Assembly (NCBI GenBank): GCA_943367755.1
Contig: CALRKB020000022.1
Span: forward strand, 1-64,000
Direction: 5' to 3'
Source: PCC-6802 sp943367755
Lineage (GTDB): Bacteria > Cyanobacteriota > Cyanobacteriia > Pseudanabaenales > Pseudanabaenaceae
DNA: 64,000 nt
Position 1 is the first letter of the stretch; each line of letters begins with the position of its first letter. Made by a program: the position numbers and the translations under genes. The notes beneath the pieces were generated by a model that had not been told where the DNA came from, made no database searches, and saw only the letters and a list, made by a program, of their open reading frames with translations. Of this stretch, positions 17,221 through 25,166 are shown in pieces.

Positions 17221-20064
17221 TTGAATGATACATTGCGATCGCAGGCTGCCGCGAGGGAGATTTTAAAGCACAAAATCACGAAAACTATGAATCAAGCGGG
17301 GTCCAATCAGTGGGATCGGCAGTTTGTTAGCCTAGGGCGAGTCTTGCAGTTCCTGCGCGAAGAAGAAAAAATTGATAGCCTGGTGGCGGCTACGCTTGAT
17401 TATCTGCGCGATGCTTTTGATTACAAACTGATCTGGATCGGCCTTTACGATCGCGAAAATCATCGCCTGATTGGCAAAGGTGGTATGACACCTGCTGGCG
17501 ATATTAAATTCTTAAAAGACAGATTTGCCCTCAACCCCGGCGACCTTCTTGATCAAGTAATCTTACAGAGAAAACCCATTCCTATTGCCGATCTACGTCT
17601 AGAAAAACGCAGTGGGGAATGGCAGAAAGTCGCGCAAAAATTTGATATTCAGGGGACGTTGCTGTTTCCGATCTACCACAAGGATACTTCGTTTGGCATT
17701 GCACTTTTAGGATCGCAGCAATGGAATGTATCACCTCGCGCTGAGGAAAAAGCCCGACTTTCCATGCTTTTAGGTGGGCTTGGTGCAACTCTACAGCGCC
17801 TTGAAAACGAATGGCATCAGCAAAATATCAAGCGCCCCGAAGAACCACTGCTGCGTTTGCTAGATCGACTGCGCTCCATGCCTACGCTGGCGGAAAGACT
17901 GGATGAAGTCGTCCAGCAAACCCATAACTTTGTGATGCCAACCCGCACTAATGCCTACTGGTTCGAGCGCGAACATCGTTATTTTTGGCGACGCACTACC
18001 AACCGTCAAAAAAATCCAGGCGGTAGCCGTGCTGATAATTCCGCTGGCCTTACCGTGCAGAATGCTCCTGCTTTTTATCAAGCCCTCTCTAAGGATCAAG
18101 CGATCACGGTGGTAGATGCTAAATCTATGACCCAAGGTAGCGTTACCAACCGCGTGATGGAACAGTTTGGTGCGGTTTCGCTGATTGCGGCTCCGATTAT
18201 GTTCCAATCAGAATTACTGGGATTTCTTTCCGTGGAAGGAGACAGTGCACGCCTCTGGACTGACGAAGAACGTAATTTTGTTAAAGGAGCAGCGCAGCTA
18301 GTAGCACTGACTGCACCGCTAGAAGAGATGGAAGTAACATTGCAGCGCATCGCTTCCGATCAACTTCTCACCGCCGGCATCGCCAGAGCAATCTATTCAG
18401 ATGCGGACTGGCAGGAGTCATTACGCATAGCCTCTGAGCAGCTATGCCATCGGCTTGGGGTGGAAAGATTTTGGATAGCTAATTATAATAAGGACACGGA
18501 AGACTTCGAGATCTACTATCAATATCATCCCAAGAATCGGCGTCCTATTCCTGTTTCCATGGGACAACTCTCCCCTGTAGACTGGCAAATGATGGAACAT
18601 TCACAAGAGACTGTGACGGTGGAAAATGTTGAGAGCGATTTGAAGTTCCTATCGTGGCGTCCTCTTCTGATGGATCTGGAAGTGCGATCGCTGATGCTTA
18701 GCAGTACTGCGGTAGGAAGGAATCTCGAAAGTATTTTAGCGATCGGCCACGAATCACCGCGAGCCTGGTCGCGTCCTGAACGAGAGATGTTGCAGGCCGT
18801 GGCGCAGCAGGTGGGCTTGATTGTCCATCAGGGTGAACTCCAAAATCAAGCAGACGATCGCAATAAACTGCATCAAGCGATTCAGTTTGGCCTAGTGGCC
18901 CTGCAACAAGCATCTACCCTAGAGAAGTTGCATCCCTTAGCAACGCAAATGATGGCACAGGTAATGACGGCACCGCTGTCCGTACTGGTGACCTGGCTGC
19001 CCGGCAGATTAGGGGGGCAAATTGCTGCTAGTTTTACCAGCCATGATGACTTCAGGCTACAAGCTTACGACACGATGCTGGAGCTTGAGAACGATCCGCT
19101 AGTGCAGTGGTGCTTACAAACTGAGGGCATCCTACCTTTGAGCGTACACGATCTACTGGAACCAACCCGTCAGTGGCTGAATGCGCCAGGTATCAGTCAA
19201 ATCATCGCGATCGCTTTGCGTACCACACCAGACCAACAACCCACCGGTATGCTAATTGTGGCAGACAAACAAAGTCGTCGCTGGTTAGATCGGCATATGC
19301 AGGCTTTTATGATGCTGACTAACCAACTGGCATGGTCGCGCCGTCACCTGGTTCTTGTGGAGAATTTGCAGCACCATCGCCGCGAACTAGAACGTCTAAA
19401 CTGGTATAAGCAACGTCGGATTGAAGATGTGTATCGTTCCGTGGGGAGCGGTGTGCAGCGCTTGATCGAAATAGAATCGCGCGGAGTTGAGAGTGGTGCC
19501 TTAGGTGGTATGCGCTTGCAGCACTCATTGAAACAGCTACAAGCCTCTCTGTCGCCCCTACCACAAATCATTGGCAAGGAGCAGTGGCGGCTGCGCTCAA
19601 ATTACGAAACTGCGCCCCTAGCAGGTCTGCTGAAGCGAGCACTCGAACGAGTTGATGCTTTAATTAAGCAACGTCAAATCTGGTCACAAGTACACAATCA
19701 CGCCAATGTGATTATTGGTGGAGATATTGCCAAGATTGAAATGATCGTGCACGAGCTGCTGCTATTCGCCTGTGGTCGTTCGGAAGTAGGCGGTAGAATC
19801 GATCTCTGGTGTCGTCAAATTGACGAGAAATTGATGGAGTTATCGATTACTGACTATGGCGATATCGATGCCAATCTATTAGAAGCATTGCAGGCAGGCA
19901 GGATCCCAGATCTACTTGCTCCTTCCGTCTTAGATCAACCGCCGGGACTGCATTTGGCAATCTGCCAGCATCTGATGCAAGAAGCGGGTGGTGAATTATC
20001 GCTATACAAACTAGAAGACGATCGCATCCTGAGTCGTCTTATTCTGCCTGTTTCTTCTTCCTAG
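17221..20064 (+). CDS. Multi-GAF signalling protein with degenerate kinase-like C-terminus
   Basis: A protein of about 947 aa with several consecutive GAF domains (about 50-200, 215-375, 385-545 and a weaker one at 560-715), followed by a dimerisation-like helix region (about 735-810) and an ATPase-like region to the end. The usual H-box His is not visible and the N- and G-boxes are eroded (MIVHELLLFACGRSEVGGRI, ITDYGDI, PPGLHLAICQHLMQEAGGEL), so it may be a pseudokinase or use a divergent mechanism. None of the GAF domains shows the Cys-His bilin motif. The start is uncertain: TTG at 17221 or ATG at 17287, which would remove 22 residues. Confidence 0.82.
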   Translation: MNDTLRSQAAAREILKHKITKTMNQAGSNQWDRQFVSLGRVLQFLREEEKIDSLVAATLDYLRDAFDYKLIWIGLYDRENHRLIGKGGMTPAGDIKFLKDRFALNPGDLLDQVILQRKPIPIADLRLEKRSGEWQKVAQKFDIQGTLLFPIYHKDTSFGIALLGSQQWNVSPRAEEKARLSMLLGGLGATLQRLENEWHQQNIKRPEEPLLRLLDRLRSMPTLAERLDEVVQQTHNFVMPTRTNAYWFEREHRYFWRRTTNRQKNPGGSRADNSAGLTVQNAPAFYQALSKDQAITVVDAKSMTQGSVTNRVMEQFGAVSLIAAPIMFQSELLGFLSVEGDSARLWTDEERNFVKGAAQLVALTAPLEEMEVTLQRIASDQLLTAGIARAIYSDADWQESLRIASEQLCHRLGVERFWIANYNKDTEDFEIYYQYHPKNRRPIPVSMGQLSPVDWQMMEHSQETVTVENVESDLKFLSWRPLLMDLEVRSLMLSSTAVGRNLESILAIGHESPRAWSRPEREMLQAVAQQVGLIVHQGELQNQADDRNKLHQAIQFGLVALQQASTLEKLHPLATQMMAQVMTAPLSVLVTWLPGRLGGQIAASFTSHDDFRLQAYDTMLELENDPLVQWCLQTEGILPLSVHDLLEPTRQWLNAPGISQIIAIALRTTPDQQPTGMLIVADKQSRRWLDRHMQAFMMLTNQLAWSRRHLVLVENLQHHRRELERLNWYKQRRIEDVYRSVGSGVQRLIEIESRGVESGALGGMRLQHSLKQLQASLSPLPQIIGKEQWRLRSNYETAPLAGLLKRALERVDALIKQRQIWSQVHNHANVIIGGDIAKIEMIVHELLLFACGRSEVGGRIDLWCRQIDEKLMELSITDYGDIDANLLEALQAGRIPDLLAPSVLDQPPGLHLAICQHLMQEAGGELSLYKLEDDRILSRLILPVSSS

Positions 20065-20090
20065 GATACTTACTCCCCCGTTACACATAA

Positions 20091-20180
20091 TATAGCGGTT
20101 TTCAAATGAGAAAAGCATGGCAAAATCAAGAGAAAAATGTCAAAAGGAATAACAATCTCTCAAGACTTGCGTCAGCGGGT
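20091..20180 (+). pseudogene. Remnant of an IS630-like element (terminus plus transposase N-terminus)
   Basis: TATAGCGGTTTTCAAATGAG at 20091 resembles an insertion-sequence end and recurs in variant form at 53668. Just inside, an ATG at 20137 opens MSKGITISQDLRQRV, which looks like the N-terminal helix of IS630-family transposases. The frame is lost at about 20180, exactly where the duplicated segment shared with 54.3 kb begins. The rest of the transposase is missing. The family call rests on about 15 residues. Confidence 0.5.
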
Positions 20181-20606
20181 AGGGCAGGCACATAGGTCTG
20201 CCCGTACAGATGAAAGCAGGTATAGATGTCAATTTAGCCACCTTAGTCGCCATATAGTTCGCGATCGAACTTATGAATGGCTTCCATATCGTAGGGATTC
20301 TCAGATTGAGTTTCCTGGATCTTTGTTGTTTTGTCGAAAGGGTCACCTGTCTCAGTTTTTGCGCTGCCTCCTTGGTTTCCCAGAGTATTTTCTGGACTGG
20401 GGATCGCTTTGTCCTTGCTATTATCTCTAATCTCAGCGGATGAGGGTTGAGCGATCTCTGGGACTGAAGCCGCTTGAGCGAATAAGGGATTGCTAAAAGT
20501 AACTGCGATCGCGAGTATAGTCAAAGCCACAAATCGCAGAGTTATTTGCCAAAAAGATTTCAACATGGCATTTGCGTGGGTTTTGTGTATGAGCTTTTAT
20601 CTAAAG
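20175..20606 (-). repeat. Inverted duplicate segment, copy 1 (partner at 54255-54680)
   Basis: About 430 bp matches 54255-54680 in inverted orientation with only scattered differences. The match includes the whole 107-aa coding region, about 30 bp upstream of the start, and the downstream hairpin of GGGCAGAC-type arms. Homology stops at CTACCCGCT on the gene's 3' side, where copy 1 runs into transposase debris and copy 2 into the multicopper oxidase gene. Edges are estimated by eye to within about 10 bp. Confidence 0.88.
20243..20566 (-). CDS. Small secreted protein, copy 1
   Basis: A 107-aa protein with a clear Sec signal peptide (MLKSFWQITLRFVALTILAI, cleavage likely after FAQA at about residue 32) and a short, polar, disordered-looking mature part ending DRELYGD. 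It has no cysteine and no known motif, so I do not recognise a function. The protein at 54288 is the same except for three residues (Ala to Val, Asn to Asp, Asp to Ala), so only 3 of 107 positions differ. The near-identity points to recent duplication or gene conversion, and both copies stay open, which suggests both may be functional. Confidence 0.72.
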   Translation of the reverse strand: MLKSFWQITLRFVALTILAIAVTFSNPLFAQAASVPEIAQPSSAEIRDNSKDKAIPSPENTLGNQGGSAKTETGDPFDKTTKIQETQSENPYDMEAIHKFDRELYGD

Positions 20607-20686
20607 CCTTATCAAAGATTGTAACTCAGTCTGATATGGCTGGAGAAATTATGACACCAGCATTAGCGATTCATGCCACCTTGAGT

Positions 20687-22849
20687 CTATGGTAACCCGA
20701 AGAATTTTTTGATGACAGGCAATAGCTTGACACCTGCCACAACCAAAGAAGTAGTTTTAGGCAATGCATCGACAATGCGTTTCAAGGCTCTCATCGCTTT
20801 TGCTGCCAGTCCTTGTTTCTCCTCTTCTTTTGGATGCGTCACTGCTTTTGCTAAAGCTGCGACCTGTTCGAGGGCATCTGCTTTATCCTCGTTGCTCATC
20901 TGTGGATCGGCATCAATCGCCTCTTGCAGTTGGGTTAACAACGCTTTGATGCCTGGTTCGTCAGATTTGGGATCGTCTGGTAACTGATTAATCGTGTTGG
21001 CAACACTACCGCTAATCTCACCCAAGTTGACGGTCGAACCCGTAACGTTACCACCAATATTGACATTGCGGCTTTGGTCGATACTATCACTCATAGATTT
21101 ACTCTCTGCTGTAGCTTTTACATCAACACTAACAGGAACAGTAACGGGTCTGGCAGCTAAAAGGGTAACAATTTCTTTCATGTCTACACTTTGCTGGCGA
21201 TAGATCACGATCTGATCGTCTTTAGCCTTCAATTCCGATTGATATTTCGCTTCGAGAGCCTTAAGCGCAACCTCATAATTTTCGGTAAACTCGCTATGAA
21301 TCTTGGCTTTGTTGGCATCGGGTGGCACGTTCACTTTAACTACAACAACCCCATCACCCTTATTCTCAATACTCTGAATTGATAGTTCGATATCTTCATT
21401 GCCAACTTGCACCTTTTGGAATGAGTAGGTGAAAGCTTTCCAGTCAATACCATTGCGGAAGATGAGATCGACAGTATTAAAAACCTCTTCAAATAGCTTG
21501 GTAAATTCGCCTGGAGCAAAGCTCCCACTACTAGGGCGACGTTCTTGCTGACCGTTGAGCAAATAAGCATACTCGCAGATTGCGCCGTCGAGCTTTGTGG
21601 TGCTGTCAATATTCCAAGCCTCTAGACAAGCTCCTGTAAGATTTGCTGCGTTAAAATTAGCTCCCAATGCTTGGGTTTTCGTCAGGTTCGTGCATTCCAA
21701 ACTAGCTCCCTGCAAAGTAGCTTCGCTGATATCAGCCTCAGATAAATTTGCATCGCTCAGATCAGCTCTATCCAGATTTGCACCCTTTAAATTTAGACTC
21801 GCGAAAGATATCTTGCTACCTTGCAAAGACACAACTAAATCCCGAACCAGTGGGTTAAACAAGATCGTGCCACCAAATCTAGCTCGGTCAGATTTTCTAG
21901 CATAAGAAAAGCGCGTACGAGTTAAAATAGCTCTTTGGAAATCCGTACTCTTGAGCCATACTCCCGTAAAATTAGCTCCAGTTAAATCTGTATCGCGAAA
22001 GCTCGTACCGCCAATTGCAGCAAAGTCCAAAGCAGTTTCGAGAATGAGATTGAACTTGGGATCTCTCTCCCAAGCTCGCCAAGCGGTATAAATGGATAAA
22101 ACGATCACGCCCCCAACTACACATTTAGCCAACGAAGAAAAAGGCTCTGACTTCTCAGCCAAAAACTCAGGAAAAATTGAGATCAAAGACAAAAAAGAAG
22201 ATGCCCAATTCCTATCAGCCCAATACAAAGCTACATTTACAACAACAATAACATTGCCAACTAAAACCAAACTCAAAAACTCAAACCGCCCCCATGCCTC
22301 AACTACAGGTAATAGTCCTACTATAGTTATAGCTCCAGCTCCAGCAATAGCAATAGCAATAATTTCAGCTCCATTTCCAGCTAAAGTAAAAACCATAGCC
22401 TGTGCTATATCAGCAGTATCGCCTACAACCTCAGTTATAGCTATAGACCAAATCAAAGCCCCAGCCCAAGCCAAAGTAATAGTACGAAATGTAGCTGTTG
22501 TATAGCCTTGAATTGTGATTGCTAGAAATGAAACAAAAAAAGTAATTAGAGTAGTAATTGCCACATGCATTGGCATGATTTCGAAAAAATATAATACGAA
22601 GAATCCTACGGCTACACAAAAGAACCATAAAAAGTTTGATATTATGCAAAAAGTAATGAGATTCAAAGTTATCCATCGCTTTTGCAGTCCTGCTTTCGCC
22701 CCCGTAAAGTTCGCATCTCTGAGTTTCGCTCCCGTGAAGTTCGCGCCTCGGATGTCGGCATAGCTGAAGTTCGCACCTGAGAGATCCTGTTTTTTAAAGT
22801 TGCGCCCGAGCAGATTCTGTCCCGCAAAGTTTTTGGCTGTGTCTGACAT
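20687..22849 (-). CDS. Large pentapeptide-repeat membrane protein
   Basis: A 720-aa protein. The N-terminus (about 8-50) has pentapeptide repeats (LSGANFSYADIRGANFTGAK). About 55-255 is a membrane block with around seven hydrophobic segments. A second, longer pentapeptide region (about 280-425) contains runs such as LKGANLDRADLSDANLSEAD. About 450-520 is a compact domain with alternating strands, followed by a short coiled coil (about 525-555). A low-complexity NIGGNVTGSTVNLGEISGSV stretch and a helical C-terminus end in a hydrophobic tail. The first half has the plan of the 322-aa protein at 12684. The C-terminal part resembles sequences seen in cyanobacterial pentapeptide and effector-like proteins, but I cannot assign a role. 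Confidence 0.85.
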   Translation of the reverse strand: MSDTAKNFAGQNLLGRNFKKQDLSGANFSYADIRGANFTGAKLRDANFTGAKAGLQKRWITLNLITFCIISNFLWFFCVAVGFFVLYFFEIMPMHVAITTLITFFVSFLAITIQGYTTATFRTITLAWAGALIWSIAITEVVGDTADIAQAMVFTLAGNGAEIIAIAIAGAGAITIVGLLPVVEAWGRFEFLSLVLVGNVIVVVNVALYWADRNWASSFLSLISIFPEFLAEKSEPFSSLAKCVVGGVIVLSIYTAWRAWERDPKFNLILETALDFAAIGGTSFRDTDLTGANFTGVWLKSTDFQRAILTRTRFSYARKSDRARFGGTILFNPLVRDLVVSLQGSKISFASLNLKGANLDRADLSDANLSEADISEATLQGASLECTNLTKTQALGANFNAANLTGACLEAWNIDSTTKLDGAICEYAYLLNGQQERRPSSGSFAPGEFTKLFEEVFNTVDLIFRNGIDWKAFTYSFQKVQVGNEDIELSIQSIENKGDGVVVVKVNVPPDANKAKIHSEFTENYEVALKALEAKYQSELKAKDDQIVIYRQQSVDMKEIVTLLAARPVTVPVSVDVKATAESKSMSDSIDQSRNVNIGGNVTGSTVNLGEISGSVANTINQLPDDPKSDEPGIKALLTQLQEAIDADPQMSNEDKADALEQVAALAKAVTHPKEEEKQGLAAKAMRALKRIVDALPKTTSLVVAGVKLLPVIKKFFGLP

Positions 22850-23066
22850 GGCAGCAACGGTAGAGGTGTTGTGCCAATTCTACAGGATTTGACGATTGAT
22901 GCTTACGGTAGACCTCACGACGATGACCAACCTGCACGACAAAAATTAAAAGCAGGCGATCCTTACAAGACTTATAAACTTAGTTCAGATCTAAGTGCTT
23001 CCCAAGAGACAGTTCCTTCCCTCTCGATCTCGGTTTTGGCTGCTATAACTATCCTACTTCATAACT

Positions 23067-23426
23067 TTAGCTCACCCCTACCTCAGCAGTTATGACAGGA
23101 TCGTTCATCTCATGCATATCTGCTTGGCAAACAGTGACAGTTAGCCTAAGTCCTAAAGCATTTAACCAATTATTCAACTTGTAAATCCCCAAACTCCCCA
23201 AATCAGACAACACCGCGTCTAGTTCTTGTTGACGTTGTTTAGCTTGTTCTGAAGACTCGCCTAGAGCTTCAGCCACATGACTGAGTGCAAGTTTGAGTAG
23301 TTCTGGTTCTGGTTCTTGCTCTTCTAAATGAGTTTCAAGGTAGACAGCAGCATAGTTAGGATCTTTAAGATTTGAAATCAGGAAGTCATGATAACTATCA
23401 CTTGTTGGTGCGATCGCGTTCTTCAT
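23067..23426 (-). CDS. Putative antitoxin of type II pair (atypical)
   Basis: A 119-aa protein whose start (DFLISNLKDPNYAAVYLETH) and end (LNNWLNALGLRLTVTV) match the edges of addiction-module antidote proteins that partner HigB/RelE-like toxins. In the usual family the middle is a helix-turn-helix with SxxxLYRAL-type residues. Here it is replaced by a charged helical stretch (EALGESSEQAKQRQQELDAV), so DNA binding is doubtful. It overlaps the toxin gene by 29 bp and is read after it, the toxin-first order usual in this family. The last residues run into the region before the pentapeptide gene. Confidence 0.72.
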   Translation of the reverse strand: MKNAIAPTSDSYHDFLISNLKDPNYAAVYLETHLEEQEPEPELLKLALSHVAEALGESSEQAKQRQQELDAVLSDLGSLGIYKLNNWLNALGLRLTVTVCQADMHEMNDPVITAEVGVS

Positions 23427-23742
23427 AGTCAGTCCAATACTCCTTAGCTTTCCGTATATCTCTAGCTTGCGTACTTTTGTCTCCTCCGCAAAGAAGAATT
23501 ACTATCATCGTACCAACTTGCCCAAAGTAGATGCGATAGCCCGGACCATAATCTATTCTTAGTTCATATACACCTAATCCCACCGACTGGCAATCACCCA
23601 AGTTACCTTGACTAACTCTGTCAAGCCTTTTATTGACAACAGTTTTCGTTTTAATATCTCGAAGGGAGTCAAACCATTCTGCAAAAGGTGCCTTTCCATA
23701 CCTAGTGAGATAACGCCTGATTTCTTTGGGCTGCGATGCCAT
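23398..23742 (-). CDS. RelE/HigB (Gp49-like) family toxin
   Basis: A 114-aa protein of the phage-derived Gp49-like / addiction-module killer family, ribosome-dependent mRNA interferases with the RelE fold. The family pattern is visible: APFAEWFDSLRD near the N-terminus, RLDRVSQGNLGDCQSVGLGV, YELRIDYGPGYRIYFG, the hydrophobic strand MIVILLCGGDKSTQ, and a basic C-terminal helix (RDIRKAKEYW). All segments of a complete toxin are present. It is the first gene of a two-gene unit with the antitoxin, overlapping by 29 bp. Activity is inferred from family membership. Confidence 0.88.
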   Translation of the reverse strand: MASQPKEIRRYLTRYGKAPFAEWFDSLRDIKTKTVVNKRLDRVSQGNLGDCQSVGLGVYELRIDYGPGYRIYFGQVGTMIVILLCGGDKSTQARDIRKAKEYWTDYEERDRTNK

Positions 23743-23852
23743 ACCAGAGAATCTCCTTAAAGGACAATCGTCTCCCAGATGCTAATCGGGCTAAACCAAA
23801 GCTCGGTTGTTGAGTTTACGTTTACCCAACAATTTCATCATATTGTGTTTTG

Positions 23853-25166
23853 TTAAATCTGATCTGCGAGTTCAACTTCCACAAACCGCAGGCGGGGATA
23901 CTGGTAGGCAATTACAGGTAACAGCATCGATAAGGCTCCCAAAATCACAAACAGCAGCCCAATACCTCGACCAGGGCCAACACCAATGATTTGGCCGATG
24001 CTTCCTGCTAGAGCGCCATTTGCCGCCATTAATGGCTCGAATACGCGGTCTGCTAACGGCCCCGCCATGATATAGGCGATCGGCTGTAAGAAATTAATCG
24101 TCATTCCTTCCAATGCAAACACCCTGCCTTGAACTTCGGCGGCAACTTTCCGCTGCAAAATGACCTGGCTACAGCAATTCACAATTGGCGAGCCCAGCGC
24201 GAATAAGAAGGCAGCCACAGCTACTAGGGGGACAGAAGCACGTAACCCAGTCGCCGCAATACACAAACCACCCAGCATTTGAAACCCTAAGATGCTGCTA
24301 ATTTGGTTTGATGGTCCGCCCCTAGTACTAATTAAGAGCGTACTGACGAGCATCCCAACCCCATCAATGAAAAGAATCGTACCGAGAGCAGCCGGAGATG
24401 CAAAAGAGAGAATGAGAGGCGTTAGCAACACGCTAATAATTGCCAGCAGGAAGTTGGCGACGGCGAAAAAGATAATTAACCCTAATAGTCCAGGTCGAGC
24501 CTTGACATACTTTAATCCGTAGGTAAACTCGTTCAGCATTGAATCTTTTTTGACTTCCACTTCCTCTGGATCGTCAGTTTTAATCTTCGGAAATCGCACA
24601 ATCGATAAGGTAACAATCGAACAAAGGAAGGTAATAAAGTCAACTAATAGAACCCCTTGCAACTGAATCGTTACGAGTAATGCACCGCCGAGGATGGGGG
24701 GAATCAATAATTTTAGGGCATCGGCTAGTTGGGTCAGACCGTTAGCACGAGTGAGATACTCTTTGGGTACTAACTGGGGAATGGCCGCGTTATAGGCTGG
24801 CCACTGCAAGCTGCCAAAGGTGGAACTGAAGGCGACAGCAATATAGACATGCCAGACTTCCAACCGACCAGAAAATAAGAGGATGGCGATCGCCAGCATA
24901 CTCAAACCTGCACCGCAATCGCTAATCATCATGCAATAGCGACGATTCCAACGATCTGCTAGAGCACCAGCCAGTGGGACAACCAACAACGGCGGCAGCG
25001 AACCAAATAGGAAAGCGATCGCAAACTGGGTTACCGATCCAGTTTTTTGGTAGACCCAGACATCGAGGGCAAAACTGCTAAGACCAGAACCGACCATCGA
25101 CACCATCTGTCCAAACCAGACGAGCATAAACACTCGCATTTTGGTTTTGATGCCGTGCTTAATCAT
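23853..25166 (-). CDS. MFS transporter, likely exporter of the NRPS product
   Basis: A 437-aa major facilitator protein with about twelve membrane segments, of the MFS_3/enterobactin-exporter-like type. The loop 2-3 motif reads PLAGALADRWNRR, and GLSSFALDVWVYQKTGS is the usual first-helix block. Its ATG overlaps the end of the last NRPS gene by 8 bp, so it belongs to the same operon and is translationally coupled. Proteins of this group often sit at the end of cyanobacterial NRPS operons, where they are assumed to export the peptide; that role is inferred from position. Confidence 0.9.
   Translation of the reverse strand: MIKHGIKTKMRVFMLVWFGQMVSMVGSGLSSFALDVWVYQKTGSVTQFAIAFLFGSLPPLLVVPLAGALADRWNRRYCMMISDCGAGLSMLAIAILLFSGRLEVWHVYIAVAFSSTFGSLQWPAYNAAIPQLVPKEYLTRANGLTQLADALKLLIPPILGGALLVTIQLQGVLLVDFITFLCSIVTLSIVRFPKIKTDDPEEVEVKKDSMLNEFTYGLKYVKARPGLLGLIIFFAVANFLLAIISVLLTPLILSFASPAALGTILFIDGVGMLVSTLLISTRGGPSNQISSILGFQMLGGLCIAATGLRASVPLVAVAAFLFALGSPIVNCCSQVILQRKVAAEVQGRVFALEGMTINFLQPIAYIMAGPLADRVFEPLMAANGALAGSIGQIIGVGPGRGIGLLFVILGALSMLLPVIAYQYPRLRFVEVELADQI

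Noticed and set aside
22871..23095. Open frame of 74 codons on the plus strand between the pentapeptide and toxin-antitoxin genes
   Set aside because: GTG start without a ribosome site, low-complexity composition, and overlap with the antitoxin gene end. No recognisable family, so it is more likely chance or a decayed fragment.
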